Shown here: in pieces, positions 8,673 through 20,125 of the stretch
How the letters are laid out: every line of letters starts with the position of its first letter
How positions within the stretch are numbered: the stretch's first letter is position 1
Assembly: GCA_046306335.1 (NCBI GenBank)
Contig: JBKDXM010000022.1
Coordinates: forward strand, 105,453 to 169,452
Direction: 5' to 3'
Length of the DNA: 64,000 nucleotides
Source of the DNA: UBA2386 sp046306335
Lineage (GTDB): Bacteria; Planctomycetota; UBA1135; UBA2386
Made by a program: the position numbers and the translations under genes
The notes under the pieces: model-generated
Databases searched by the model: none
Told to the model about the DNA's origin: nothing
The model's input: the letters and a program-made list of their open reading frames with translations, nothing else

Positions 8673-9401
8673 ATGAGCGATCCAGGCGTGTTCGACCGCG
8701 CGGACGCCACCTGCGACGGCGGCGACCTCGACTGCGGCAGCGGGCTGCTGCTGATCATCCGCAGCGCCTTCCAGCCGGTCCCGCCCGGCGGCACGCTGCT
8801 GGTGAAGAGTCGCGAGACGTCGGTGCGCGAGGACCTGCCGGCGTGGTGCCGGCTCGTCGGCCACACGATCGAGGCCGAGCGCGACGCCGACAACGGCTAC
8901 CGCCACTTCCTGCTGCGCAAGAAGGCCGACGACCAGGCGCTCGCCGGCGACCTCGCCAAGGCCCGCGCGCACGTGTGGCAGACGCGCGCGCGCTGGACCG
9001 GCGGCATGCAGGCCAAGGCGACGATGCGCAACCACGCGGTCGCCATCGGCCAGCCGGCGAGCTTCGACACCGAGGACGCAGCACCCTCGGCGGTCGAACT
9101 GCTGCTGGCCGCCGTCGCCGGCGCCCTGACCACCGGCTACCAGTGGCGGCTGTCGCAGCAGGGCGTCGAGGTGCACGACCTCGAGGTCGTCGCCAAGGCC
9201 CGCTCCGCCGACCCGCTGGTCTTCCTCGGTGTCGCCAGCGACGGCAATCCGGGCCTCGCCGAGGTCGACGTGACCGCCTACGTCAGCGCGAGCGGCGACG
9301 CCGACCTCGACGCCGAGTGGCGGGAAACGGTGCGCCGCTGCCCGGTGACCCAGACCCTGCTCCGCTCCGCCCCGGTGCGCACGACGCTGCGCGCCCTCTG
9401 A
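8673..9401 (+). CDS. TusA-like domain fused to OsmC-like domain
   Basis: 242 aa. Residues ~12-75 are a TusA-like domain (GGDLDCGSGLLLIIRSAF, Cys 21; CPxP again replaced, here CGSG), closely resembling the C-terminal domain of the protein at 7648. Residues ~90-242 are an OsmC/Ohr-like domain (ARWTGGMQAKATMRNH, SAVELLLAAVAGAL, RRCPVTQTLL). In peroxide-reducing OsmC/Ohr proteins the helix after ELLLAA carries the reactive Cys; here that site is AGAL, while the second Cys (CPVTQTL) is kept. That argues against peroxidase activity and for a sulfur-transfer or binding role. Four nt before the MetE-like gene. Confidence 0.8.
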   Translation: MSDPGVFDRADATCDGGDLDCGSGLLLIIRSAFQPVPPGGTLLVKSRETSVREDLPAWCRLVGHTIEAERDADNGYRHFLLRKKADDQALAGDLAKARAHVWQTRARWTGGMQAKATMRNHAVAIGQPASFDTEDAAPSAVELLLAAVAGALTTGYQWRLSQQGVEVHDLEVVAKARSADPLVFLGVASDGNPGLAEVDVTAYVSASGDADLDAEWRETVRRCPVTQTLLRSAPVRTTLRAL

Positions 9402-9405
9402 TCCC

Positions 9406-10554
9406 ATGCGCCATCGCCCGATCCCCCGCTTTCCCGTCAGCGTCGTCGGCAGCTGGCCGCGGCCGCGCTGGTTGCTCGAGGCCATGCGCAAGAAGGCCGC
9501 CGACCTGCCCGAGTTGCGCGACCAGGCGACGCTGCTGGCGATCAAGCAGCAGGAGGACGCCGGCGTCGACGTGCTGACCGACGGCGAGCAGCGGCGCGAC
9601 AACTTCTACTCGTTCCTGACCGAGAAGCTCGACGGCGTCGCGCTGATGACGATGGCCGACCTGCTGGACTACGTCGAGGACAAGGCGGCGTTCGAAGGCC
9701 TGCTGCAGGCGCTCGACGTGCCGGCCTTCGCGATCAAGAACCCGACCATCACCGGTCGCCTCGTCCGCCGCGAGCCGCTCGCCGTGCGCGAGGCCGAGTT
9801 CCTGCGCCGCCACACCACGCGCGCCACCAAGGTCGCGCTGCCGGGGCCGTACCTGCTGTCGCGGTCGATGTGGGTGCAGAAGCTGTCGTCGCAGGCCTAC
9901 CCGACGCGCGACCTGCTGTGCGACGACATCGTTGCCATCCTGCGCGCCGAGTTGCAGGAGCTCGCCGACCTCGGCGTCGAGGTCGTGCAGTTCGACGAGC
10001 CCGTGCTCACCGAGCTGGTGTTCGCCGGCAAGGCGGCGACGCGCACGTTCATGTGCGCCGCGCTCGCCGCCGCGGCGGATCCGGCGGCCGAACTGGAACT
10101 CGCCGTCCGGCTGATGAACCGCGTCACCGAGGGCATCAAGGGCGTGCGGACCGCGATGCACGTCTGCCGCGGCAACTGGAGCCGCAACGAGGACGTGCTG
10201 CTGGCCGGCGACTACGCGCCGCTGCTGCCGCACCTCGCCCGCATGCAGGTCGACCAGTTCGTGCTGGAGTACGCGACGCCGCGCGCCGGGCCCGAGACGC
10301 TCCTGGCGCAACTGCCGGCCCGGGCGAGCGTCGGCTTCGGCGCGGTCAATCCACGCACCGAGCCCAACGAAGACCCGGCGGCGATCGCCGCGCGCGTCGG
10401 CAAGCTGGCCGACCTGCTCGGCCCGGAGCGCATCTGGCTCAATCCGGACTGCGGCTTCGGCACCTTCGCCGAGCGGCCGGTGGCCACCGGCGCGGTGGCC
10501 GAGCGCAAGTGCGCGATCCTGGCCGAGGCGGCGGCGCTGCTGCGCCGCCGCTGA
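9406..10554 (+). CDS. Short cobalamin-independent methionine synthase (MetE catalytic core)
   Basis: 382 aa, about half the ~750 aa of E. coli MetE; it equals the C-terminal catalytic barrel alone. Conserved zinc ligands are visible: H252 and C254 in MHVCRGNW, E288 in FVLEYA, C349 in NPDCGFGT; the FDEP at 197-200 is also typical. MetE transfers a methyl group to homocysteine. Core-only MetE proteins are known that use donors other than methyl-tetrahydrofolate-polyglutamate (methyl-corrinoid proteins, or the MesD type). Position at the end of a TusA/DsrE/OsmC run, 4 nt after the OsmC fusion, hints at a sulfur-linked variant. Methyl donor cannot be read from sequence. Confidence 0.85.
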   Translation: MRHRPIPRFPVSVVGSWPRPRWLLEAMRKKAADLPELRDQATLLAIKQQEDAGVDVLTDGEQRRDNFYSFLTEKLDGVALMTMADLLDYVEDKAAFEGLLQALDVPAFAIKNPTITGRLVRREPLAVREAEFLRRHTTRATKVALPGPYLLSRSMWVQKLSSQAYPTRDLLCDDIVAILRAELQELADLGVEVVQFDEPVLTELVFAGKAATRTFMCAALAAAADPAAELELAVRLMNRVTEGIKGVRTAMHVCRGNWSRNEDVLLAGDYAPLLPHLARMQVDQFVLEYATPRAGPETLLAQLPARASVGFGAVNPRTEPNEDPAAIAARVGKLADLLGPERIWLNPDCGFGTFAERPVATGAVAERKCAILAEAAALLRRR

Positions 10555-10579
10555 CCGGCGCGCCGCCGACGGCACGCCG

Positions 10580-12391
10580 TCAGCCGGCCTTCTTCAGCGG
10601 CTTCGCCGCGACGGCCTTCATCGGCTTGGCGGCCTTCTTCATCGCCGCGCCTTGCTCCAGCTCGTCGGCGAGCTTGCCGGCGCCGTACACCTTGCGCAGC
10701 GACTCGACGATGATCGCCGGGTGCACGCTGACCGAGCGCGCCACATCGTCGTCGAACACGAAGTTGTTGCCGAGCGACTCGATGTTGCCGTCGAAGATCA
10801 GGCCGACGACGTTGAGGTCGCGGTCGATGACCGGCGAGCCGGAGTTGCCGCCGATGATGTCGCAGGTGCTGACGAAGTTGAACGGCGTGCGCAGGTCCAT
10901 GCGCTTCTCGGCGTCGAGCCAGGGCTGCGGCAGGTCGAACGGATGGTGGCCACCGAACTCGTGGTGGCGCGCGTACAGGCCGTACAGCGTCGTCTCGTGC
11001 GGAGCGAGCGTGCCGTTCATCTCGTAGCCCTTGACCACGCCGTCGCTGATGCGCAGCGACATCGTCGCATCCGGCGGGATCGAGGTGCCATGGATCGCGA
11101 AGCAGGCTTCGCCGATGCGCTTGTTCTGCGCCGCCTCGGCGCGGGCGAGTTCCTGCATCTTCTTCGGATCGCGCATGCCGGCGACCTTCTCGGGCTGCAG
11201 CGCGGCGACCTTGTCCCACGCGTCGCCGTACTTCGCCTGCAGTGCGGCGTCCTTGGCGACGGCGTCGCGCAGCGCCTTCTCGGCCTTTTGCTTGATCGCC
11301 ATGATGCGCGGGTCGAGCAGGCCGTCGCGGTAGCCCTCGACCGCCTTGCGGGTGTTCTCCAGCGACAGGATCTGCGCGCGCAGCTCCTTCTCCTTCTCGG
11401 GGCTCGCCTTCGCCTGCGCGTACAGGTCCTGCAGCTGCGCCTTCGTCTGCGCGAGGCGCGCCGGGAAGCTGTGGTCGCGCAGGAACTCGCACTGCGCCAC
11501 CGTCTGCAGCCGGCCGGTGCGGCCCGGGTTGCCGGTCACGAACACCAGGTCGCCCAGCGGCGCGCCGGCGGTCTTCCAGGCGAAGTGGTTGTCGGCGCTG
11601 CTGACCGGCATGTCGCCCTGCCAGGCGCGCACGAACGTGAAGTCGAGGCCCCAGCGCGGGAAGCAGAAGTTGTCCGGGTCGCCGCCGAAGTGCGCGATCT
11701 GGCCGTGCGGCGCGCAGACGAGGCGCAGGTCGTCGTAGACCCGGAAGCTGTAGAGCTGGTAGTTGCCGCCCTGGTAGAGCGCGATGACCTCGTGCTCGTG
11801 CGCGGGGTCCTGTTCGGCTGCGGCCTTCTTGACGGCGTCGACGCCCTGGGCGTTGACCGCGGCGGTGACGTCCTGCTGGCGCACCAGCTGGGTCATGCGG
11901 AAGCCCGGCAGCTTGACCTCGTTCTCCCAGGCGCCGGCGTAGAAGCCGTCCTTGAGCCAGTCGGCCGCGCCCTGCACGGCGACGATCGCGTCGCGCGAGC
12001 AGTGATGGTTCGTCATGACGAGGCCGTAGGGGCTGACGAACGACGCCGAGCAGAAGTTGCGATAGGTGCCGTCCTCCATCTTGCGGCCAAAGCGGAGCGA
12101 GCTGAGCCGCGCCTGCTCCAGCCACTCCGCGGTCGGCTGCCAGTCGTAGGCCTGCTGGAACCAACCGACGGGCGCAGCCTCGAACGTCCACATGCGGCCG
12201 AGGTCCTTGTTCGGCTGCTCGACCTTCGGCAGCGCGGGCATCGCCGGCGGCGACTCGGCCGGGCCGGCGGCGCCGCTGGCGGCGCGGTCCGGCGCGAGGC
12301 TGCACGCGGCGAGGGCGATGGCGAGCCACGGGGCGAAAGCCGCACGGCGCGCGGCCACGGAGAAGGCGGTTCGGGTGCGTTCGGTCTTCAT
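10580..12391 (-). CDS. S46-family dipeptidyl-peptidase, predicted lipoprotein
   Basis: 603 aa from the ATG at 12391. N-terminal signal with lipobox LALAAC-like (AIALAAC, Cys 30), so likely membrane-anchored outside the cytoplasm. Chymotrypsin-like S46 peptidase: catalytic His in VMTNHHC (about 127-131) and Ser in GGNSGSPV near the C-terminus. After the Ser the sequence reads VVGLIFDGNIES: Gly at the place where DPP11 (Asp/Glu-specific) has Arg and DPP7 (hydrophobic P1) has Gly, suggesting DPP7-like specificity. A helical insert (about 270-440) matches the family's regulatory domain. The C-terminus is a Lys/Ala-rich tail. The frame remains open upstream through repeat DNA, which is not coding. 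Confidence 0.88.
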   Translation of the reverse strand: MKTERTRTAFSVAARRAAFAPWLAIALAACSLAPDRAASGAAGPAESPPAMPALPKVEQPNKDLGRMWTFEAAPVGWFQQAYDWQPTAEWLEQARLSSLRFGRKMEDGTYRNFCSASFVSPYGLVMTNHHCSRDAIVAVQGAADWLKDGFYAGAWENEVKLPGFRMTQLVRQQDVTAAVNAQGVDAVKKAAAEQDPAHEHEVIALYQGGNYQLYSFRVYDDLRLVCAPHGQIAHFGGDPDNFCFPRWGLDFTFVRAWQGDMPVSSADNHFAWKTAGAPLGDLVFVTGNPGRTGRLQTVAQCEFLRDHSFPARLAQTKAQLQDLYAQAKASPEKEKELRAQILSLENTRKAVEGYRDGLLDPRIMAIKQKAEKALRDAVAKDAALQAKYGDAWDKVAALQPEKVAGMRDPKKMQELARAEAAQNKRIGEACFAIHGTSIPPDATMSLRISDGVVKGYEMNGTLAPHETTLYGLYARHHEFGGHHPFDLPQPWLDAEKRMDLRTPFNFVSTCDIIGGNSGSPVIDRDLNVVGLIFDGNIESLGNNFVFDDDVARSVSVHPAIIVESLRKVYGAGKLADELEQGAAMKKAAKPMKAVAAKPLKKAG

Positions 12392-12404
12392 GCGGGCTGG
12401 GATC

Positions 12405-12780
12405 CTAGAAGCCTGCGCCGCGGAAGGCCACGCCGCCCACCGCGCACCGCCGCTGCCGGCGGTGCCTTGGCGGCTCTCCGCTTGCCCTGCCCTGTGGACC
12501 CTGTGTCCTCCGTGGTTGCTCTGCTCCTGATGTAGCAGCAGAAAGGAACCACGGACTGCACAGAGGACACGGAGACCAGGCGCCGGGAGCCCGGCAGCAA
12601 GCAGCACCTGGGACACGCGATTCCGCGGGTTGCAGTCCGCGAGCGGAAAGGGTGCCTGCGCGGCCGGGAGTTCGCCGCCGAACTGACGCGAATCCACCGC
12701 ATCGCCTGCGGCCACAGGCGACGCCCAAGCCGCGAATCCACGCACCGGATCGGCGCGCGTCCCGTGACGCAGGCTCCTGG
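12405..12780. repeat. Long-form intergenic palindromic repeat, copy 1
   Basis: About 375 bp of non-coding DNA. Begins CCTAGAAGCCTGCGCC and ends GACGCAGGCTCCTGG, the degenerate terminal inverted repeats of the family. The centre holds an imperfect hairpin (TCCGTGGTT ... AACCACGGA, 12509-12555) flanked by CTGTGTCCTC and GAGGACACGG. The right third (GCCGCGAATCC, CACCGGATCGGCGCGCG) matches the outer part of the short elements at 44098 and 63867. It sits between the S46 peptidase start and copy 2 and shares its end with copy 2. Confidence 0.8.
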
Positions 12781-13118
12781 CAGCATGCGCCACGAACGGC
12801 CACATCGCCCGCCATGGACTGCAGTTGCCGTTCGTCCTGCTGCCGCACCTCCCTTGGCCCTTCTCTTCTCTGCTCTGTGCTCTCTGTGTTCTCTGTGGTT
12901 GTTTGCTTGAGCAGCAGCAGCAGAAAGCAACCACAGAGAACACAGAGCACACAGAGACCAGACAGCAAGAGCCCAGCAGCACGCAGCACCCGGCAGTCGC
13001 GGGGCAGCTGGTGGCAGTCCGCGCGCCGGAGCGCGCCTGTGCGTCCGGACGCTCGCTGCCGAGCGTCCGCAAAGCCGCGCACCGGATCGGTGCGCTTTCC
13101 GTGACACAGACTCCTGGG
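12776..13118. repeat. Long-form intergenic palindromic repeat, copy 2
   Basis: About 343 bp, directly abutting copy 1. The centre is a perfect 20-bp inverted repeat: CTCTGTGTTCTCTGTGGTTG (12882-12901) and its complement at 12928-12947, separated by a 26-nt loop rich in GCAGCA. It ends TTTCCGTGACACAGACTCCTGG; a further solo end (CCTGCGCCACGGAAGGCCAC) follows to about 13145. Nothing coding is seen between 12392 and 13204. The transcript would fold into a long stem from either strand. Confidence 0.85.
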
Positions 13119-13204
13119 GGCCTGCGCCACGGAAGGCCACGTCGCCTGCTCGCGTCGGGGCGATCGGGCTGCGCCGCGTGCGCCGGGCGCCTCGCCCCGG
13201 CTCG

Positions 13205-16324
<3,120 letters not shown>

Positions 16325-16326
16325 GG

Positions 16327-17541
16327 CTACTCCACGACCTGGACCAGCGCCTCGGGTGCGAGGCCGAGCGACTCGGCGACGACGCGGTCCCCGACGGCGA
16401 CGCCGCGCACCACCTCGACCGCGTCGCCGACCGGCCGGCCCAGCTCGACCAGCACGCCCTTGGCGCGCAGCGCGCCGTCCTTGTCCTTGGCGACCGTGAA
16501 GACGCGGTCGACGCCGGCGAAGGTCGCCACCGCCGCCTTCGGCACGGTGACCACGGGCGAGGCTTCGGCGACGACGATGCGGGCGCGGCAGAACGCTCCC
16601 GGCAGCAGCGCGCCGTCGGCGTTACCGACCTCGGCCTCGACCAGCCGCGTGCGATCGTCGCGGTCGATCGCCGGGCCGACGCGAACGACCTTGCCGACGC
16701 GGTCGACGCCGTCGGCGCCGTCGACGGTGAACTCGACACGCTGGCCGGCGGCGACGCCGAAGGCGAGGCGATCGGGCACGCGCATCCGCAGGCGCAGCGG
16801 CTCGGTGCGCAACAGCGTCACCACCGCAGCGCCCGCCTGGACGACCTGTCCCGCCGCGACGTGGCGGACGGCGACGCGCCCGGCCCACGGCGCCTTGACC
16901 TGCGCGTCGCGCAGGCGCTTCTGCGCCTGGGTGCGCTCGATGCGGCGCAGCTGCGCCTCGGCGAGCCACGTGCGCACGTCGTCGCGCGCGCGCTGCAGCC
17001 GGTTCTCGGCCACCGCCAATACGGCCGTCGCGGTCTCCAGCTGGGCGGCCGCCTGCAGCGAACCCTCGACCAGCTTCGCCACGCGCTCGCGGTTGAGCTG
17101 CGCCTCCACCACCACGGCCTGGGCTTCGCGCACGCTCGGCGCGCGTTCGAGGTCGAAGCGGTCGAGCGGCGCGTCGGGCCCCAGGCCGAGCCGCGCCTCG
17201 GCGGCGGCGACCCCCGCCTCGGCGCGTTCGATCGCCAACTGGAAGTCCCGCTCGTCGAGCGCGGCGAGCAGCTGACCTGCGGCCACCGCGTCGCCGACGT
17301 CGCACGCGAGCGACGCGAGCCGACCGCCGACCTCCATGCCGAGCACCAGTTCCTCCTGCGCTGCCAGCAGGCCGCTGACGGCGACCTTCGTCGGCAGCGC
17401 GGCCGCGGCCGCGGCGACGAGGCGGACCGGCTTCGGCGGGCGCGCCGCGGATTGGCCGGCAGACGCGCCAGCGCCCCGTGATGCCGGGCCGCACGCAGCG
17501 AGGGCGAAGAGCGCCAGGACGGCGAGGCGCGGTGCGCTCAC
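16327..17541 (-). CDS. RND efflux periplasmic adaptor (membrane fusion protein), lipoprotein
   Basis: 404 aa from a GTG at 17541. N-terminal signal with lipobox ALAAC (Cys 17) predicts lipid anchoring. Barrel-sandwich hybrid halves (LVLGMEVGGRLASL and APWAGRVAVRHVAAGQVVQAGAAV) surround a long alpha-helical hairpin (about 90-220, rich in AxEARL and AEAQLRRIER). A beta-barrel (LRLRMRVPDRLAF) and membrane-proximal domain follow. Bridges the RND pump to an outer-membrane channel. GTGA overlap with the ATP-grasp gene upstream and a 2-nt gap to the pump downstream show a single operon. Confidence 0.93.
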   Translation of the reverse strand: MSAPRLAVLALFALAACGPASRGAGASAGQSAARPPKPVRLVAAAAAALPTKVAVSGLLAAQEELVLGMEVGGRLASLACDVGDAVAAGQLLAALDERDFQLAIERAEAGVAAAEARLGLGPDAPLDRFDLERAPSVREAQAVVVEAQLNRERVAKLVEGSLQAAAQLETATAVLAVAENRLQRARDDVRTWLAEAQLRRIERTQAQKRLRDAQVKAPWAGRVAVRHVAAGQVVQAGAAVVTLLRTEPLRLRMRVPDRLAFGVAAGQRVEFTVDGADGVDRVGKVVRVGPAIDRDDRTRLVEAEVGNADGALLPGAFCRARIVVAEASPVVTVPKAAVATFAGVDRVFTVAKDKDGALRAKGVLVELGRPVGDAVEVVRGVAVGDRVVAESLGLAPEALVQVVE

Positions 17542-18755
17542 CCGGCCACCACGACGAGGTCGCTGACGAACCGCTCGGACATCTCCAGCGTCGTCGCGAG
17601 GTCCGGGTGCCGCACGACGACCCAGCCGTCGCCGACCACGACCTTGCGCCAGTCGCGCTTCGGCTCGCCGATCGGCGTCAACTCGATGGTGGCGACGTGC
17701 TGGCCGTAGCGCTGCATCAGCTCCTTCAGCCCGCGGTGCTCCTTCACGACGCCCTCGCCCTGGCCGCGCTTGAAGATCATCGACGCGTTGTACTTGCGGC
17801 TCGTGTCCTGGCTGAGCCGGCCGTAGCAGGCGGCCTCGGCCCAGCCGGCGAACAGATCGCAGTCGCAGGCATAGTTCATGGCGTGCACGAGGCGCGCGCC
17901 GGCCGGACGGCCGCCGATCTCGCCGAACACCGCCTCGCCCTTCGGCGTGCGGAACCACTCCATGTGCGTGAAGCCGGTGCCGAAGCCGAGCGCCTCGATC
18001 ACCTTGCGGCCGAGCTCGACGCCGGGGCGCGGCAGCTCCTGCGTCAGGTCGCGCAGGCAGATGTTCTGCATCGAGATCCACGGACTCTGCGCCAGCACCA
18101 TGGGCTTGGGCCGGTACCAGGCGACGTTCTCGAACAGGATGCGGCCATCGACGCAGACCGTGTCGTAGGTCAGCTCCTCGCCCTCGATGAACTCCTCGAC
18201 CGACAGCACGTCGATGTGGCGCACCTTCTCCAATGCCGCGGCGAACTCCGCCTTGTCGTTGCAGCGGTACGTGTCCTTGCTGCCGGCGCCGTCGATCGGT
18301 TTGACGATCGCCGGATAGCCGATGCCTTCCACGTGCGCCCACGCCTCCGCGACGGTGCGCGCCTTGCCGTGCCGCGGCACGCGCAGGCCTGCCTTCTCGA
18401 CCGCCTGCTTCATGGTCTCCTTGTCGCGGAAGACCTCGGTCTGGGCCTTGCTCATGCCCGGCAGGCCGAAGCGCTCGCGCAGGCTCGCGGCGAGGTACAT
18501 CAGCCGCTCCCAGAGGCACTCGACGCGGTCGACGGAGCGGCCGCGCAGCCAGGCGTGGATCTGCTCGGCCGCCTGCTTCTCGTCGCCGAAGCTGGCGACC
18601 TGCAGGTAGTCGGTCAGCGCCTCGCGCGCTTCGCGCGGCAGCGCGCTCGCCGGCTGGTCGCCGACGCCGAGGACCTTGGCGCCGACCTTGGCGAGGCCGC
18701 GCACGAACAGCGGCATCTCGGCGGGGAAACCGGGACTCAGGAAGACGACGTGCAT
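17538..18755 (-). CDS. ATP-grasp carboxylate ligase, paralogue A
   Basis: 405 aa. Rossmann-like pre-ATP-grasp domain (MHVVFLSPGFP...), central lid (GYPAIVKPIDGAGSKDT, adenine-contact VEEFIEGEELTYD) and metal-binding end (THMEWFRTP, then VFGEIGGRPAGA with Glu and Arg). Enzymes with this fold activate a carboxylate as acyl-phosphate and join it to an amine or other nucleophile. The EIxxRPxG ending resembles biotin-carboxylase-type and amino-acid-ligase ATP-grasp enzymes; substrates unknown. It overlaps the RND adaptor by GTGA and lies 19 nt after paralogue B, with which it shares the THMEWF/SHMEWF block. Confidence 0.88.
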   Translation of the reverse strand: MHVVFLSPGFPAEMPLFVRGLAKVGAKVLGVGDQPASALPREAREALTDYLQVASFGDEKQAAEQIHAWLRGRSVDRVECLWERLMYLAASLRERFGLPGMSKAQTEVFRDKETMKQAVEKAGLRVPRHGKARTVAEAWAHVEGIGYPAIVKPIDGAGSKDTYRCNDKAEFAAALEKVRHIDVLSVEEFIEGEELTYDTVCVDGRILFENVAWYRPKPMVLAQSPWISMQNICLRDLTQELPRPGVELGRKVIEALGFGTGFTHMEWFRTPKGEAVFGEIGGRPAGARLVHAMNYACDCDLFAGWAEAACYGRLSQDTSRKYNASMIFKRGQGEGVVKEHRGLKELMQRYGQHVATIELTPIGEPKRDWRKVVVGDGWVVVRHPDLATTLEMSERFVSDLVVVAG

Positions 18756-18774
18756 GGCGTGGGGCGGGCTCCGA

Positions 18775-20001
18775 TCAGGCGAGTTCGACGCGAACGGTGC
18801 GGACGACGTGCTGGACGGCGCGCTCGACGGTGGCCGTGTCGGGGTGGCGGACCAGCACGTAGCCGTCGCCTTCGTAGGTCGCGGCGGCCGGCTTACCGAC
18901 CTGCGGCTCCTTGACCTCGACGACGACCTCGCCGAGTTCGCGCCGCACGGCGTCGAGGCCGTGCACGGCGCGGATCGTCGCGTCCTTGCCGCCGCCCTGG
19001 CCGCGCAGGTAGGCCGCGCCGGCGGCGAACCGCCGCGGCGGCGGCGTGAAGGTCTCGAACACCATCAGTTCGGCGAAGGCGCGGTACATGTCGACGCCCG
19101 TGACCAGGCCGATCAGGGTGGTGAACTGCGCGCCCGGCGGCCGCGCCGCGACCTCGCCGATGGCGATGCTGCCGTCGGCGCGGCGGAACCACTCCATGTG
19201 CGACATGCCGTTCCACATGCCGAGCATGCTGAGCGCCCGCGGGCCGTCGCGATGGATCGCAGCGAACTCCGGACCCGACAGGTCGCGCGGCAGCACCACG
19301 GCCCACTGGATCCACGGGTTCTCCATGACCTGCAGCGGCGTCGGGTGGTAGCAGCAGACGTTGTGGAAGACGTGGCGGCCGTGCAGGGTGACGGTGTCGA
19401 ACGAGAACTCGCGGCCGGTGACGAACTCCTCCAGCAGCACCTCGCGGCCGGGCGCGGGCCGCAGCGACTGCGCGAACGCGACCAGCGCCGCGTCGTCGGC
19501 GAGGCGGGCCGTCGCCTTGGCGCCGGCCCCCGCCGGCGGCTTGCCGACGAGCGGGTAGCCGACCTCGCGGGCGAACTCCTGCGCCGCGGCGACCGACGCG
19601 CAGAGCCGGTGCCGGGCGCACGGCAGGTCGTGCGCGCCGAACAGGTCCTTCATCCGCGACTTGTCGCGGAAGTTGCGGGCCGTCTGCGCGTCCATGCCGC
19701 GGATGCGCAGCTGCTCGCGCACCGCCGCCAGCGACTCCTGCAGGGGTTCGAGGATGCCGAGCAGGCGCGTGGCCGGACCGAGCCGCTTGCCCAGCGCCTC
19801 GACGGCGTTGGCCAGCAAGTCGGGCTTCATGGCGTCGACGCAGGGCTCGAAGCCGGCGAGCGCGCCGCGGAAGTCCGCGGGGAACCGCTCGGCAGGCTCC
19901 TGCGACACCACGCTCACGCGGACGCCGGGCAGCGCGGCGGCGGCGCGCGCGAAGCGCAGCGTGTTCTCCATCGCGAACGGGATGACGAAGCAGACGTGCA
20001 T
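18775..20001 (-). CDS. ATP-grasp carboxylate ligase, paralogue B
   Basis: 408 aa from the ATG at 20001. Same layout as paralogue A: MHVCFVIPFAMENTLRFA start, lid GYPLVGKPPAGAGAKAT, LLEEFVTGREFSFDTV, SHMEWFRRADG, IGEVAARPPGAQF. The metal ligands Glu and the Arg of the ExxxRPPG block are kept, so it should be active. First gene of the operon B-A-adaptor-pump; faces the divergent glycogen synthase across 124 bp that must hold both promoters. The product could be a dipeptide or modified amino acid, but no substrate residue can be identified by eye. Confidence 0.88.
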   Translation of the reverse strand: MHVCFVIPFAMENTLRFARAAAALPGVRVSVVSQEPAERFPADFRGALAGFEPCVDAMKPDLLANAVEALGKRLGPATRLLGILEPLQESLAAVREQLRIRGMDAQTARNFRDKSRMKDLFGAHDLPCARHRLCASVAAAQEFAREVGYPLVGKPPAGAGAKATARLADDAALVAFAQSLRPAPGREVLLEEFVTGREFSFDTVTLHGRHVFHNVCCYHPTPLQVMENPWIQWAVVLPRDLSGPEFAAIHRDGPRALSMLGMWNGMSHMEWFRRADGSIAIGEVAARPPGAQFTTLIGLVTGVDMYRAFAELMVFETFTPPPRRFAAGAAYLRGQGGGKDATIRAVHGLDAVRRELGEVVVEVKEPQVGKPAAATYEGDGYVLVRHPDTATVERAVQHVVRTVRVELA

Positions 20002-20125
20002 GCGTCCTCGCCACGGTAGCCCGAGCCGCGGTCGCCTGCCACGGCGATGCGCGGCAGTGGGCCACAGTCCGCAGCCGCAGGCTTTGCCGTGGCACGCGCG
20101 GGCGGGCCGTGCCAACATCCTGCGC

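Noticed and set aside
12840..12950. CACAGAG repeats as a possible CRISPR array
   Set aside because: Repeats are mirror-inverted around one centre, not regularly spaced direct repeats; no unique spacers and no cas genes.
10580..13072. Extended start of the S46 peptidase at 13072
   Set aside because: The extra residues would be translated from palindromic repeat DNA; the ATG at 12391 gives a signal peptide with lipobox.
20037..20094. TGCCACGGC/GCCGTGGCA inverted repeat upstream of glgA
   Set aside because: Only 9-bp arms 40 nt apart in GC-rich DNA, no T-tract; could be an operator but chance cannot be excluded.
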